Positions 45,234-55,181 of a stretch of DNA of 64,000 nucleotides are shown here, in pieces; position 1 is the stretch's first letter, and every line of letters begins with the position of its first letter. Below the pieces are notes generated by a model that made no database searches, was not told the DNA's origin, and worked only from the letters and a program-made list of their open reading frames with translations. The position numbers and the translations under genes were made by a program. The stretch is from Roseateles noduli (GTDB lineage Bacteria > Pseudomonadota > Gammaproteobacteria > Burkholderiales > Burkholderiaceae_C): NCBI GenBank assembly GCA_002205125.1, contig NIOE01000020.1:1-64000 (forward strand), read 5' to 3'.

Positions 45234-46381
45234 CAGCCGCCGATGTAGTGCATCTCGACGCGTCGCGCCGGGCCGGCGTCCGCGGCGGCCGGGAGGCTGG
45301 CGCGGAGTTCGGAGTAGCGGTCGTTGCGCCGCGTCCAGAGCGCGCCGAGCGCGGCGGCGATTTCGTCGTCGGTGCGCGCGTCGTGGACGGCGTCGCCGCG
45401 CAGGAGGGCGCGCAGGTCGTGGCCGTCGCCGGCGAAGAGGCAGGTGTAGAGCCGTCCTTCGGTGGAGAGCCGGGCGCGGTTGCAGTCGCCGCAGAAGGCC
45501 TGGGTGACGCTGGAGATGAGGCCGATCTCGCCGCTGCCGTCGGCGTAGCCCCAGCGGGTGGCGGTCTCGCCGTCGGAGGAGGGCGCGAGCGGGACGAGGT
45601 CGGTGCCTGGTTCAAGGTCTTCGCGCAGCCGGGCGAGGACGTCGGCGGAGGGCAGGACTTCGTCCATGCGCCAACCGTTGCTCATGCCGACGTCCATGTA
45701 CTCGATGAAGCGCAGCACGACGCCGGTGCCGCGGAAGTGGCGCGCCATGGGGACGATCTGGTCGTCGTTGGTGCCGCGCTTGACGACCATGTTGACCTTG
45801 ATGGGCGCCAGGCCGACGGCCTGCGCGGTCTCGATGCCGTGCAGGACGTCGGCGACGGGGAAGTCCACGTCGTTCATGCGCCGGAAGATGGCGTCGTCGA
45901 GCGCGTCCAAGCTGACGGTGACGCGCTTCAGCCCGGCGTCCTTGAGCGCCTGCGCCTTGCGGGCGAGCAGCGAGCCGTTGGTGGTGAGCGTGAGGTCGAG
46001 CGGCAGGCCTTCCGGCGTGCGCAGTGCGGCCAACTGGGCGATGAGCGCTTCGAGGTTGCGTCGCAGCAGCGGTTCGCCGCCGGTCAGGCGCAGCTTCTGG
46101 ACGCCGAGCTGGGCGAAGACGCGGGCGAGTCGGGTGATCTCCTCGAAGGAGAGCAGGTCGCGATGGGGGAGGAAGGCGTAGTCCTTGTCGAACACGTCCT
46201 TGGGCATGCAGTAGCTGCAGCGGAAGTTGCAGCGGTCGGTGACGGAGATCCGCAGGTCACGCAGCGGCCGGCCGCGCGCATCCAGCCACGGGCCGCTGCG
46301 GGGCGGCGGCAGCGGATGCGGCACGGGAGGCGTCCGCCCGATCTGTCTCAGATCGAGCAGCGGAATCACACCATCGGTCAT
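45233..46381 (-). CDS. moaA: GTP 3',8-cyclase MoaA
   Basis: A 382-residue radical-SAM enzyme that converts GTP to 3',8-cyclo-GTP, the first step of molybdopterin synthesis. The N-terminal [4Fe-4S] motif is [10 protein letters not shown], the C-terminal cluster Cys lie in [21 protein letters not shown], and the chain ends with the catalytically needed Gly-Gly (MHYIGG). The N terminus (from ATG 46381) is ~35 residues longer than in E. coli, rich in Pro. It leads a moaA-mobA pair that would supply the formate dehydrogenase encoded 18 kb away. Confidence 0.95.
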   Translation of the reverse strand: MTDGVIPLLDLRQIGRTPPVPHPLPPPRSGPWLDARGRPLRDLRISVTDRCNFRCSYCMPKDVFDKDYAFLPHRDLLSFEEITRLARVFAQLGVQKLRLTGGEPLLRRNLEALIAQLAALRTPEGLPLDLTLTTNGSLLARKAQALKDAGLKRVTVSLDALDDAIFRRMNDVDFPVADVLHGIETAQAVGLAPIKVNMVVKRGTNDDQIVPMARHFRGTGVVLRFIEYMDVGMSNGWRMDEVLPSADVLARLREDLEPGTDLVPLAPSSDGETATRWGYADGSGEIGLISSVTQAFCGDCNRARLSTEGRLYTCLFAGDGHDLRALLRGDAVHDARTDDEIAAALGALWTRRNDRYSELRASLPAAADAGPARRVEMHYIGG

Positions 46382-46551
46382 GGACCGGATTGTGCCGCCG
46401 CCAGCCCGCCCGCGCCCGTGGAGGCCCTTCCCGGAGCAACTGTGCTCCTGCAACAGGGGTGGCGTTGTGCGCTTCGGCACCGAATCCCGCCCTCGTCACC
46501 CTGTAGGACTTGTCACTTGCACGACAGGGCCGGCGGCGTTCGAATCGCGGC

Positions 46552-47514
46552 ATGAGCTTGACCCCCACGACCGTGGTCCATGCGGACCTGGCCAGCTTCG
46601 TCTCCTTCGGCGAAGCCCTGACCGAGATGATCCGCGTCGGCCCCGACGTCTGGCGCAGCCGCAGCGGCGGCTCGCCCTGGAACGTGGCCATCGCGATGTC
46701 GCGTCTGGGCCAGCTCAGCGCCTTCGCCGGCGGCATCGGCAAGGACCCGTTCGGCCAGGCGATCTGGCAGGCCAGCGCCGACGCCAGCCTGGACCTGCGC
46801 TTCCTCCAGCAGTTCGCCAAGTCGCCGCTGGTGGCCTACGTCCACCAGCTCGATCCGCCCGAGTACGCCTTCGTGGGCGACGACAGCGCCGACCTGCACT
46901 TCCGCCCCCATGCGCTGCCCGCCGGCTGGCGTCGCGCGTTGCGCTGGGCGCACTTCGGCTCGATCAGCCTGACGCGCGAGCCGCTCGCCGCCCGCCTGAT
47001 CGCGCTGGCCGAGTCGCTCAAGGACGAGGGCGTGCGCATCAGCTACGACCCCAACTACCGCATGTCCATGGATTCTCGCTACGACCGCACGCTGGAACGC
47101 ATGTGCCGGCTGGCGGACGTCATCAAGGTCTCCGATGAAGACCTCCGCGGCCTGTTCCGCAGTCGCGACCACCACCTCGGGCTGGCGCAGATCTCGGCCT
47201 GGAATCCGCGCGCGATCGTGATGCTGACGCTCGGCGAACGCGGCGCGCAGCTGTTCCATCCGAAGGCGGACCTGAGCGCCTCGCCGCCGCCGATCGAACA
47301 CGTCGTCGACACCATCGGCGCAGGCGACGCCGCAATGGCCGGACTGCTCTACAGCCTGATGAACGGCGGCACGCAGGATCCCGAGGACCACCTGCGCTGG
47401 GCCGTGGCCGCTGGAGCCGCCTCGTGCGCTGGAGCCGGCGTGGACGGCCTGTCGGCCGGACTCGTCACCTCGCTCATCGACCAGGTGCAGGTCCGACGCG
47501 CCGAGATGGCGTAA
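46552..47514 (+). CDS. PfkB-family sugar kinase
   Basis: A 320-residue ribokinase-like kinase. It has the N-terminal substrate motif FGEALTEMIRVGPDVWRSRSGGSPWNVAIAMSRLG, the central SYDPNYRMSMD and the C-terminal catalytic signature DTIGAGDAAMAGLLYSL, whose Asp is the catalytic base. The overall form suits fructokinase or 2-keto-3-deoxygluconate-type kinases. ATG 46552 is used because upstream codons belong to the divergent moaA promoter region. No sugar pathway genes flank it. Confidence 0.9.
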   Translation: MSLTPTTVVHADLASFVSFGEALTEMIRVGPDVWRSRSGGSPWNVAIAMSRLGQLSAFAGGIGKDPFGQAIWQASADASLDLRFLQQFAKSPLVAYVHQLDPPEYAFVGDDSADLHFRPHALPAGWRRALRWAHFGSISLTREPLAARLIALAESLKDEGVRISYDPNYRMSMDSRYDRTLERMCRLADVIKVSDEDLRGLFRSRDHHLGLAQISAWNPRAIVMLTLGERGAQLFHPKADLSASPPPIEHVVDTIGAGDAAMAGLLYSLMNGGTQDPEDHLRWAVAAGAASCAGAGVDGLSAGLVTSLIDQVQVRRAEMA

Positions 47515-47571
47515 CGATTGGGGCAGCAGCGCGGGCGCAGACGCAGGCGCAGGCGAATCCGTGAGCCCGCT

Positions 47572-48774
47572 TCACGACCTCGAACGATCGCGCCCCGCGA
47601 TCCAGAACCCGAACTGCCCCACCAGTCCCGCGCCGCTGAGCGTGAGCGCCGCCGCCAGCGCCGGATCGCCGCCCAGGCCGACCAGCGACGAGCACACCGC
47701 CCCCACCGCCATCTGCATGCAGCCGTAGAGCCCGGAGGCGGAGCCGGTGACCGTCGGATCGACGCTGATCGCCTGCGTCAGCGCGGCCGGTGACGAGAGC
47801 CCCGCGCCGAGCGTGAAGAGGAACATCGTGCCGACCGTGCCGGCGACGGTGAGCTGGTCCAGCAGCACGAGCGCGAGCAGCCCGAGCGCCGCCGCCACGC
47901 TGACCGCGTTCGCGCCTATCAGCAGCGGTCGCAGCGGGAAGCGCCGCAACAACCTCGTTGCGAGCATGCTGCCGAGCCAGATGCCCGAGACCAGCATTGC
48001 CAGGCACCAGCCGACCTCGTGCGCCGGACGGTGCAGCCGGTCGACGAAGATGAAAGGCGCGGCCGCGATGAAGGCATACATCGCCGTCGTCGCGCATCCG
48101 CCGCCGACGCTGTAGCCGAGGAAGGCCGGCGAGCGCAGCAGCCCGGCATAGGCGCGCGCGAGGCTGCGCAGATCCTGCGCCTGCGCATGACGCCCGGTCT
48201 CGGGCAGTTGCCGCCAGGCCACCAGCATGGCCGCCACGCCCAGCACGGTGAGCGCGATCAGGATGCTGCGCCAGCCCAGCGTCGGCGCCATGGCCGCGCC
48301 GATGATGGGCGCGATGCCCGGCGCAATCGTCACGATCAGGTTGACCGAGGCCATGCGGCTGGCCGCGTCCGCGGTCGTGGAGGTGTCGCGCACGATCGCC
48401 CGTGCCAGCACCATGCCCGAGCAGCCGCCCAGCGCCTGCAACAGCCGCGCGGCGATCAGCATCCCGGCGGTCGGCGCCAGCGACGCGGCCAGTCCCGCCA
48501 GGGTGTAGAGCCCGAGTCCGGCCAGGAGCACAGGCCGGCGTCCATAGCGGTCCGCAAGCGGCCCATAGACGAGCTGACCCGCGGCGAGTCCTGCGATGTA
48601 CAGGCTGATGCTGAGCTGCAGCGCATGCGGACTCGCGCCGAGGTCGGCGGCCGCCAGCGGCAGCGCCGGCACGAAGACGTGCATCGCCAGCGTGCTGCAG
48701 ACGATGAACAGGGCCGGCAGCCACAACGGCACCTCCGGGCGGGGCAGAGGCAGCGGAGCGGCGGCGGACGTCAT
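47572..48774 (-). CDS. Bcr/CflA-type MFS efflux transporter
   Basis: A 400-residue major-facilitator pump with about 12 helices. The motif-A region GPLADRYGRRPVLLAGLGLY lies after helix 2, and LQALGGCSGMVLARAIVRD and LIVTIAPGIAPIIGAAM are typical of the Bcr/CflA drug-export branch. Export of drugs such as bicyclomycin or of sulfonamides is known for relatives; substrate here is unknown. ATG 48774 lacks a strong ribosome site. It lies downstream of paaY on the same strand, 106 bp away. Confidence 0.9.
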   Translation of the reverse strand: MTSAAAPLPLPRPEVPLWLPALFIVCSTLAMHVFVPALPLAAADLGASPHALQLSISLYIAGLAAGQLVYGPLADRYGRRPVLLAGLGLYTLAGLAASLAPTAGMLIAARLLQALGGCSGMVLARAIVRDTSTTADAASRMASVNLIVTIAPGIAPIIGAAMAPTLGWRSILIALTVLGVAAMLVAWRQLPETGRHAQAQDLRSLARAYAGLLRSPAFLGYSVGGGCATTAMYAFIAAAPFIFVDRLHRPAHEVGWCLAMLVSGIWLGSMLATRLLRRFPLRPLLIGANAVSVAAALGLLALVLLDQLTVAGTVGTMFLFTLGAGLSSPAALTQAISVDPTVTGSASGLYGCMQMAVGAVCSSLVGLGGDPALAAALTLSGAGLVGQFGFWIAGRDRSRS

Positions 48775-48880
48775 GACGACCGATTCTTCCAGTCGCGCCC
48801 CTGCAGCGGGGTACCAGCGAGGTACGCCGCGTGCGAGCGACGATCGCGTACTGCGTGCGCGGGCGCAGGGCAGCGAGCCA

Positions 48881-49492
48881 CTAAGCGTCGCCGTCGCGCT
48901 TCGTCGCCACCAGCGTCTTCGGCCCGCCGACCTGCAGGCGAGGGCGGTCCGCTTCTTCTTCGGCCAGCGGCCGCACCTCGACCAGGCTCGCATGGCAACG
49001 CTTCGCCAGATCCTGGTAGGTCTCGGTGCCGACGCGCTTCCAGCGGATCTCGTCCTCGGTCAGCGGGCGCATCACCTTCGCGGGCAGGCCCGCGATGAGC
49101 GACTTCTCCGGCAGCTTCAGTCCCGCCCGCACGAAGGCGCAGGCCGCGACGATGCTGTACGCGCCGACCTCCGCCTCGTCCATCACGACCGCGTTCATGC
49201 CGACCAGCGCGTCATGCCGCACCACGCAGCCGTGGAGCACCGCGCCATGGCCGATGTGCCCGTTGGTCTCCACCACCGTGTCCGAATCCGGGAACCCATG
49301 GATCACGCAGGTGTCCTGCACGTTGGACCCGTCCATCAGCCGGATGCGGCCGAAGTCCCCCCTCAAGGAGGCGCAGGGCCCCACATAACAGCCGGGACCC
49401 ACGATCACATCCCCGATCAGCACCGCTGTCGGGTGGACGTAGGCGCTCGGATGGACGACCGGCGAGAGGCCGTCGATGGCGTAGCAGGGCAT
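48881..49492 (-). CDS. paaY: Phenylacetate-degradation protein PaaY (hexapeptide thioesterase)
   Basis: A 203-residue left-handed beta-helix protein of the gamma-carbonic-anhydrase superfamily with hexapeptide repeats ([36 protein letters not shown]) and His residues for a metal. PaaY is a thioesterase thought to rescue CoA trapped in side products of the paa pathway. It is transcribed away from paaG; the 151-bp gap holds the TetR-type operator, so both sides may be controlled by PaaR. Confidence 0.92.
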   Translation of the reverse strand: MPCYAIDGLSPVVHPSAYVHPTAVLIGDVIVGPGCYVGPCASLRGDFGRIRLMDGSNVQDTCVIHGFPDSDTVVETNGHIGHGAVLHGCVVRHDALVGMNAVVMDEAEVGAYSIVAACAFVRAGLKLPEKSLIAGLPAKVMRPLTEDEIRWKRVGTETYQDLAKRCHASLVEVRPLAEEEADRPRLQVGGPKTLVATKRDGDA

Positions 49493-49533
49493 GGAATGCG
49501 CTCCTTTTAGGTGGTAACCCTAGGTTTCCGACC

Positions 49534-49562
49534 TTGTCTTGCGATGCGATGGCTCGTAGTAT
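49534..49562 (+). promoter_or_regulatory. Predicted promoter of the paaG operon
   Basis: TTGTCT (49534-49539), a 17-nt spacer and TAGTAT (49557-49562); each hexamer matches 4 of 6 consensus bases. The expected start of transcription (~49569) falls inside the TetR-type palindrome, as expected for a repressed promoter. Confidence 0.5.
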
Positions 49563-49563
49563 C

Positions 49564-49579
49564 TACCGACCGGTCGGTA
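49564..49579. promoter_or_regulatory. PaaR (TetR-type) operator palindrome
   Basis: TACCGACCGGTCGGTA is a perfect 16-bp palindrome in the paaY-paaG gap. The form, an ACCGACCGGTCGGT core, is typical of operators of TetR-family regulators in betaproteobacterial acyl-CoA pathways. The cognate regulator is probably the TetR gene at 56283-56945, likely released by phenylacetyl-CoA. I saw no second copy in the window. Confidence 0.8.
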
Positions 49580-49643
49580 AATAGAAGCCGACCCACAAAA
49601 GCTGAAAAAGCTGAATCCATCGACGGCCGAGGAGACAAGCCGA

Positions 49644-50516
49644 ATGAGCACCGCTACCACGATCCCATCCACCGCTGCCGAAGACAGTCCGCTGCTGATC
49701 AGCACCGAGGGCGCCGTCCGCGTCCTCACGCTGAACCGGCCGCAGGCCTTGAACGCGTTCACGACCGGCCTGCTCGGCCAGTTGCGCGTCGCGCTCGACG
49801 AGGCGGCGCACGACGGGACCGTGCGCGCGGTGCTCATCACCGGCGCCGGGCGCGCGTTCTGCGCGGGCCAGGACCTGTCGGATCCCCACATCAAGCCGGA
49901 GTTCGACGAGCACGCGGATCCGGCGGCGTCTGCCGACGTCCACAAGAAGCCCAAGGCCAAGGACATCGGCAACCTGCTCGACCACTACTACATCCCGCTG
50001 GCGCTGCGCCTGCGCAGCATGCCAGTGCCCACCGTCTGCGCGGTCAACGGCGTGGCCGCCGGCGCGGGCGCGAATTTCGCGCTCGGCTGCGACCTGGTGC
50101 TGGCAGGGCAGTCGGCCTCCTTCATCCAGGCGTTCTCGAAGATCGGGCTGGTGCCTGATTGCGGCGGCACCTGGCTCCTCACACGTCTCGTGGGCCGCGC
50201 CCGCGCGATGCAGCTGGCGCTGCTCGGCGACAAGCTGCCCGCCGCGGACGCGCAGTCCTGGGGCCTGATCGCCCGCTGCGTCGCCGACGCCGAGCTGCAG
50301 AGCGAGGCCATGACCACCGCGCAGAAGCTCGCGAAGATGCCGACCCGGGCGCTGGTGCAGACGCGCGAGGCGCTCGACGCCTCGATGGACCTGGAGTTCG
50401 AGGACGCCCTCAAGCTCGAGGCCCGGCTGCAGAGCCAGCTCGGCTACGCGCACGACTATCTGGAAGGCGCCGCCGCCTTCCTGACCAAGCGCGCCCCGAC
50501 CTTCAAGGACCGTTGA
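49644..50516 (+). CDS. paaG: 1,2-epoxyphenylacetyl-CoA isomerase
   Basis: A 290-residue crotonase-fold isomerase that turns ring-epoxide-phenylacetyl-CoA into oxepin-CoA. Oxyanion-hole regions are AFCAGQDLSDP and VNGVAAGAGANFALGCDLVL, with FSKIGLVPDCGGTW. The order with paaI and paaK and the paa operon context support PaaG over a general enoyl-CoA hydratase. It is about 28 residues longer than E. coli PaaG (262), partly at the N terminus. The stop overlaps paaI by one base (TGATG). Confidence 0.92.
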   Translation: MSTATTIPSTAAEDSPLLISTEGAVRVLTLNRPQALNAFTTGLLGQLRVALDEAAHDGTVRAVLITGAGRAFCAGQDLSDPHIKPEFDEHADPAASADVHKKPKAKDIGNLLDHYYIPLALRLRSMPVPTVCAVNGVAAGAGANFALGCDLVLAGQSASFIQAFSKIGLVPDCGGTWLLTRLVGRARAMQLALLGDKLPAADAQSWGLIARCVADAELQSEAMTTAQKLAKMPTRALVQTREALDASMDLEFEDALKLEARLQSQLGYAHDYLEGAAAFLTKRAPTFKDR

Positions 50517-50983
50517 TGAGCGCGCCCCTGGATCCCCGTCTGGATGCGCAACGCGTGGCCGAAGCGGTCCGCGACACCATGTTCGCCAACGACCGCGCGT
50601 CCAAGGGCCTGGGCATGCGCATCGACGCCATCGGCCCCGGCACCGCGACGCTGTCGATGGCGGTGCGCGAGGACATGCTCAACGGCTTCGACATCTGCCA
50701 CGGCGGCTTCGTCACGACGCTGGCCGACTCGTGCTTCGCCTTCGCCTGCAACTCGCACAACGAGGTGACGGTGGCCTCGGGCTTCGCGATCGACATCGTC
50801 GCGCCGTCCCGTCTGGGCGACGTGCTGACGGCGAGCGCCGTCGAGACCTCGCTGGCCGGCCGCACCGGCGTCTACGACATCCGCATCACCAATCAACGCG
50901 ACGAATTGATCGCGGTCTTCCGGGGCCGGTCCTATCGCATCAAGGGCAAGCCCGTGGTGCCGGAACTGGCGGCCGCGCGCTGA
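50516..50983 (+). CDS. paaI: Hydroxyphenylacetyl-CoA thioesterase
   Basis: A 155-residue hotdog-fold thioesterase that hydrolyses ring-hydroxylated phenylacetyl-CoA, guarding against dead-end products. The signature is GFDICHGGFVTTLADSCFAFACNSHN, containing the catalytic Asp of the family. FAIDIVAPSRLGDVLTA follows. ATG 50516 overlaps the paaG stop. paaK begins 57 nt later. Confidence 0.93.
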   Translation: MSAPLDPRLDAQRVAEAVRDTMFANDRASKGLGMRIDAIGPGTATLSMAVREDMLNGFDICHGGFVTTLADSCFAFACNSHNEVTVASGFAIDIVAPSRLGDVLTASAVETSLAGRTGVYDIRITNQRDELIAVFRGRSYRIKGKPVVPELAAAR

Positions 50984-51040
50984 AGCGCCGGCGTCCCGGA
51001 ACGAGCAGACAGCTCAGAAGACAGGTCAGGAGACAGCCCC

Positions 51041-52351
51041 ATGACGGTGAAGACCTTCCAGCCCGAGCACCTCGAGCCCATCGAGCGCGCCAGCCAGGAC
51101 GAGCTGCGTGCGCTGCAGCTGCAGCGCCTGAAGTGGTCGCTCAAGCACGCCTACGAGAACGTGCCGCACTACAAGGCCGCGTTCGACGCGAAGGGCGTCC
51201 ATCCGGACGATCTGAAGGATCTTTCCGACCTGCGCCTGTTCCCCTTCACGACCAAGAAGGACCTCCGCGACAACTACCCGTTCGGTCTCTTCGCCGTGCC
51301 GCGCGAGCAGGTGGTGCGGGTGCACGCGTCGTCGGGAACGACCGGCAAGCCGACCGTCGTCGGCTACACGCAGCAGGACATCGACACCTGGGCCGACCTG
51401 GTCGCGCGCTCGCTGCGCGCCGCCGGCACGCGCAAGGGCGACATCGTCCACATCGCCTACGGCTACGGCCTGTTCACCGGCGGCCTGGGCGCGCATTACG
51501 GCGCCGAGCGGCTGGGCTGCACCGTCATCCCGATGTCGGGCGGCCAGACCGAGAAGCAGGTCCAGCTGATCCAGGACTTCAAGCCCGACGTCATCATGGT
51601 GACGCCGAGCTACATGCAGGTGATCGTCGAGGAATTCGTGCGCCAGGGCCTGGACCCGCGAGCGTCCTCGCTGAAGACCGGCGTCTTCGGCGCCGAACCC
51701 TGGACCGAGGCGATGCGCCGCGAGATCGAGCTCAAGGCCGGCATCGACGCGGTCGACATCTACGGCCTGTCCGAGGTGATGGGGCCAGGTGTGGCCAGCG
51801 AATGCATCGAGACCAAGGACGGTCCGGTGATCTGGGAGGACCACTTCTATCCCGAGATCATCGACCCCGAGACCGGCGAGGTCCTGCCCGAAGGCTCGGA
51901 AGGGGAACTGGTGTTCACCTCGCTGAGCAAGGAAGCGCTGCCGGTGATCCGCTACCGCACGCGCGACCTGACGCGCCTGCTGCCGCCGACCGCGCGCAGC
52001 ATGCGCCGCATGGGCAAGATCGTCGGCCGCAGCGACGACATGCTGATCATCCGCGGCGTCAACCTGTTCCCGACGCAGATCGAGGAACTGGTGCTCGCCG
52101 AGCCCGGCCTGTCGGGCCAGTACCAGATCGTCGTCAGCCGCGACGGCCACCTCGACGAGGTCGAGGTGCGCTGCGAGCTGTCGGCCGCGGGCGGCGGCGA
52201 CGCGCAGGCGATGTCGAAGTCGCTGCAGCACCGCATCAAGACGCTGATCGGCGTGTCGACCCGGGTGACCGTCGGCGCACCGGATTCGATTGAACGGACG
52301 TTGGTCGGGAAAGCCCGACGCGTCGTGGACCAGAGACCCAAGGGCCAGTGA
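51041..52351 (+). CDS. paaK: Phenylacetate-CoA ligase
   Basis: A 436-residue adenylate-forming ligase that activates phenylacetate with ATP and CoA, the entry step of the pathway. The P-loop is [19 protein letters not shown], with the family motifs [21 protein letters not shown] and [15 protein letters not shown], and the C-terminal domain starting at [24 protein letters not shown]. Length is that of known PaaK proteins. It is followed by paaA 49 nt later. Confidence 0.96.
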   Translation: MTVKTFQPEHLEPIERASQDELRALQLQRLKWSLKHAYENVPHYKAAFDAKGVHPDDLKDLSDLRLFPFTTKKDLRDNYPFGLFAVPREQVVRVHASSGTTGKPTVVGYTQQDIDTWADLVARSLRAAGTRKGDIVHIAYGYGLFTGGLGAHYGAERLGCTVIPMSGGQTEKQVQLIQDFKPDVIMVTPSYMQVIVEEFVRQGLDPRASSLKTGVFGAEPWTEAMRREIELKAGIDAVDIYGLSEVMGPGVASECIETKDGPVIWEDHFYPEIIDPETGEVLPEGSEGELVFTSLSKEALPVIRYRTRDLTRLLPPTARSMRRMGKIVGRSDDMLIIRGVNLFPTQIEELVLAEPGLSGQYQIVVSRDGHLDEVEVRCELSAAGGGDAQAMSKSLQHRIKTLIGVSTRVTVGAPDSIERTLVGKARRVVDQRPKGQ

Positions 52352-52400
52352 TGCGACGGTCCCACAAGGACCCGATCGCGACCCGAACAGGAGAGCCTTC

Positions 52401-53402
52401 ATGTACACCCAAGCCATGAGCGTCGGTCCGCAGGACCAGGCAACCAAGCTGCAGACCGCCGAGGAGCAGCAGCGCAACGAGGCCTTCGAGGCCCGCATCG
52501 ACGCGGGCGACTTCATCGAGGCCAAGGACTGGATGCCGGAGCACTACCGCAAGACGCTGGTGCGCCAGATCAGCCAGCACGCGCATTCGGAGATCGTGGG
52601 CATGCTGCCCGAAGGCAACTGGATCACGCGCGCGCCCACGCTCAAGCGCAAGGCGATCCTGCTGGCCAAGGTGCAGGACGAGGGCGGGCACGGGCTCTAC
52701 CTGTATTCCGCCGCCGAGACGCTGGGTACCAGCCGCGACCAGATGCTGGACGCGCTGCACACCGGCAAGGCCAAGTACAGCTCGATCTTCAACTACCCGA
52801 CGCTGACCTGGGCCGACATCGGTGTGGTCGGCTGGCTGGTGGACGGCGCGGCGATCATGAACCAGGTGCCGCTGTGCCGTTGCTCCTACGGCCCGTATGC
52901 CCGCGCGATGATCCGCATCTGCCGCGAGGAATCCTTCCATCAGCGCCAGGGCTACGAGAGCCTGCTGGTGATGATGCGCGAGGGCACGGACGCGCAGAAG
53001 GCGATGGTCCAGGACGCGGTGAACCGCTGGTGGTGGCCGTCGCTGATGATGTTCGGACCGGCGGACAAGGATTCGCCGAACTCCGAGCAGTCGATGCGCT
53101 GGGGCATCAAGCGCCTGACCAACGACGAGCTGCGTCAGAAGTTCGTCGACGCGACCGTGCCGCAGGCCGAGATGCTCGGCATCACGCTGCCCGACCCCGA
53201 CCTGAAGTGGAACGCCGAGCGCGACCACCACGACTTCGGCGCGATCGACTGGGCCGAGTTCTGGCGCGTCGTCGGCGGCAACGGCCCCTGCAACACCGAA
53301 CGCCTGGGCACCCGCGTGAAGGCCTGGGACGACGGCGCCTGGGTCCGCGACGCCGCGCTCGCCCACGCGAAGAAGCGCGCCACCGAAGCCAAGGCGGCCT
53401 GA
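52401..53402 (+). CDS. paaA: Phenylacetyl-CoA epoxidase subunit A
   Basis: A 333-residue catalytic subunit of the multicomponent epoxidase PaaABCE, a di-iron enzyme that epoxidises the ring of phenylacetyl-CoA with O2. Iron ligands are in [20 protein letters not shown] and [16 protein letters not shown] 52401 follows AGGAGAG. paaB comes 81 nt later. Confidence 0.97.
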   Translation: MYTQAMSVGPQDQATKLQTAEEQQRNEAFEARIDAGDFIEAKDWMPEHYRKTLVRQISQHAHSEIVGMLPEGNWITRAPTLKRKAILLAKVQDEGGHGLYLYSAAETLGTSRDQMLDALHTGKAKYSSIFNYPTLTWADIGVVGWLVDGAAIMNQVPLCRCSYGPYARAMIRICREESFHQRQGYESLLVMMREGTDAQKAMVQDAVNRWWWPSLMMFGPADKDSPNSEQSMRWGIKRLTNDELRQKFVDATVPQAEMLGITLPDPDLKWNAERDHHDFGAIDWAEFWRVVGGNGPCNTERLGTRVKAWDDGAWVRDAALAHAKKRATEAKAA

Positions 53403-53483
53403 TCGGACGCGGGCGCGCGCAAGCGCTGCCACGCACGAGCGATCACACCGTCTCCGCCACGAACAGTCCAGAGCATCCGAATC

Positions 53484-53789
53484 ATGAGCATCAACCAAAC
53501 GACCGGCGCCAACGAATGGCCCCTGTGGGAAGTCTTCGTCCGCAACAAGGCGGGCCTGGACCACAAGCATTGCGGCAGCCTGCACGCGCCCGATTCGAAG
53601 ATGGCGCTGCAGATGGCGCGCGACGTCTACACCCGGCGCCAGGAAGGCGTGAGCATCTGGGTCGTGCCGTCGTCGGCGATCGTCGCGTCGGACCCGGGCG
53701 AGAAGTCCATGTACTTCGACCCGATGGAGGACAAGGTGTATCGCCACCCGACCTTCTACGACCTGCCCGAGTCGCTCGACCACATGTGA
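53484..53789 (+). CDS. paaB: Phenylacetyl-CoA epoxidase subunit B
   Basis: A 101-residue small subunit (EWPLWEVFVRNKAGLDHKHC, DVYTRRQEGVSIWVVPSSAI) that helps hold PaaAC and PaaE together. It contains a single Cys. It lies 10 nt ahead of paaC. The length equals the usual ~95 residues with a short N-terminal extension. Confidence 0.96.
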   Translation: MSINQTTGANEWPLWEVFVRNKAGLDHKHCGSLHAPDSKMALQMARDVYTRRQEGVSIWVVPSSAIVASDPGEKSMYFDPMEDKVYRHPTFYDLPESLDHM

Positions 53790-53799
53790 GGACCGGACG

Positions 53800-54573
53800 A
53801 TGAACGCCTCCGTCCAACCCGGCCAGCGCGCCGACGTCCAGTACCTGCTGCGCCTCGGCGACGCCTGCCTGGTGCTGTCGCACCGCATCTCCGAATGGAT
53901 CGGCCACGCGCCCATCCTGGAAGAGGAACTCGCGCTGGGCAACATCGCGCTGGACCTGCTGGGCCAGTCGCGCGCGCTGCTGACGCGCGCCGGTCAGCTC
54001 AACGAGCAGCCGCTCGACGAGGATCAGCTCGCCTACCTGCGCGAGGAACGCCACTACCTGAACCCCGTGATGATGGAGCTGCCGCGCGGCGACTTCGCCT
54101 TCACGCAGGCCCGCAACCTGATCGCCGCCTGCTGGCTGATGCCGATGTGGACGCGTCTGCAGGCGTCCAGCGACGCCGAGGTCGCCGCCATCGCCGCCAA
54201 GGCGGTGAAGGAAGTCCGCTATCACCAGCAGCACGCGGCCGAGTGGGTCGTGCGCCTGGGCGACGGCACGGACGAGTCGGCCCAGCGGATGAAGGCCGCG
54301 CTCGCGCAGCTGTGGCCCTACGTCAACGAGCTGTTCGCGTCGGACGAGGTCGACGCGGCGGCCGAAGCCAGCGGCCTGGGCCCGGCCTGGTCGTCGCTGA
54401 AGCCCGACTGGGACGCGGCGATGGACGAGGTCCTGGCCGAGGCGCAGCTCGCGCGGCCGAAGGACACGCCGCACGTCTACATCGGCGTGCGCGGCGTCCA
54501 CAGCGAGCACATGGGCCACATGCTGGCGACGATGCAGTCGCTGCAGCGCAGCTACCCCGGCGGGGTGTGGTGA
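53800..54573 (+). CDS. paaC: Phenylacetyl-CoA epoxidase subunit C
   Basis: A 257-residue structural subunit, homologous to PaaA but without a full di-iron site; it forms the PaaAC heterodimer. Family sequences are LRLGDACLVLSHRISEWIGHAP, EEELALGNIALDLLGQSRAL and EVRYHQQHAAEWVVRLGDGT. It is coupled to paaD by a GTGA overlap. Confidence 0.96.
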   Translation: MNASVQPGQRADVQYLLRLGDACLVLSHRISEWIGHAPILEEELALGNIALDLLGQSRALLTRAGQLNEQPLDEDQLAYLREERHYLNPVMMELPRGDFAFTQARNLIAACWLMPMWTRLQASSDAEVAAIAAKAVKEVRYHQQHAAEWVVRLGDGTDESAQRMKAALAQLWPYVNELFASDEVDAAAEASGLGPAWSSLKPDWDAAMDEVLAEAQLARPKDTPHVYIGVRGVHSEHMGHMLATMQSLQRSYPGGVW

Positions 54574-55172
54574 GCGGCTTCCAGATGAACACGCCGACGC
54601 CTTCGCATCTCGATTGGCTGTCGTCCTTGACGCCGGTCGGACCGCGTCCGTCGACGTCCGATGTCGGCGCCACCGATCTCGGCTGCGGACGCCTGTCCGC
54701 CGCGTGGGAGGTGCTGTCGCAGGTGCTCGATCCCGAGGTGCCGGCGGTGTCGCTGGTGGAGCTCGGCATCGTGCGCGATCTGGTCGAGACCGCCGATGGC
54801 GTCGAGGTCGTGCTGACGCCGACCTATTCCGGCTGCCCGGCCACCGAAGCGATCGAGCAGAACGTGCGCGACGCGCTGTCGCGTTTCGGCACCGTGACCG
54901 TGACCATGCGCCGCGCGCCGGCCTGGACCACCGACTGGATCACCGACGAAGGCCGCGAGAAGCTGCGCCGCTACGGCATCGCGCCGCCCGGACCGGTGGA
55001 CGCGGGGCAGGGCGTGCCCATCCGCATCGTCCGTCGCCGCGACGCCATCGCCTGCCCGCGCTGCGGCAGCACGCACACCGAGCAGCTGTCGGCCTTCGGC
55101 TCGACCGCCTGCAAGTCGCTGTACCGCTGCGTCGCCTGCCGCGAGCCTTTTGAACATTTCAAGCCGATCTGA
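54570..55172 (+). CDS. paaD: PaaD, SUF-type maturation protein of the epoxidase
   Basis: A ~200-residue protein with a MIP18/DUF59 domain (WEVLSQVLDPEVPAVSLVELGIV, TPTYSGCPATEAIE) and a C-terminal zinc-ribbon-like set of Cys (ACPRCGSTHTEQLS, CKSLYRCVACREPF). It is needed for Fe-S or iron assembly of the epoxidase system. GTG 54570 overlaps the paaC stop; ATG 54585 (MNTPTPS) is an alternative. An N-terminal ~40-residue stretch is not part of the family domain. Confidence 0.93.
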   Translation: MSGFQMNTPTPSHLDWLSSLTPVGPRPSTSDVGATDLGCGRLSAAWEVLSQVLDPEVPAVSLVELGIVRDLVETADGVEVVLTPTYSGCPATEAIEQNVRDALSRFGTVTVTMRRAPAWTTDWITDEGREKLRRYGIAPPGPVDAGQGVPIRIVRRRDAIACPRCGSTHTEQLSAFGSTACKSLYRCVACREPFEHFKPI

Positions 55173-55181
55173 GCCATCGCC

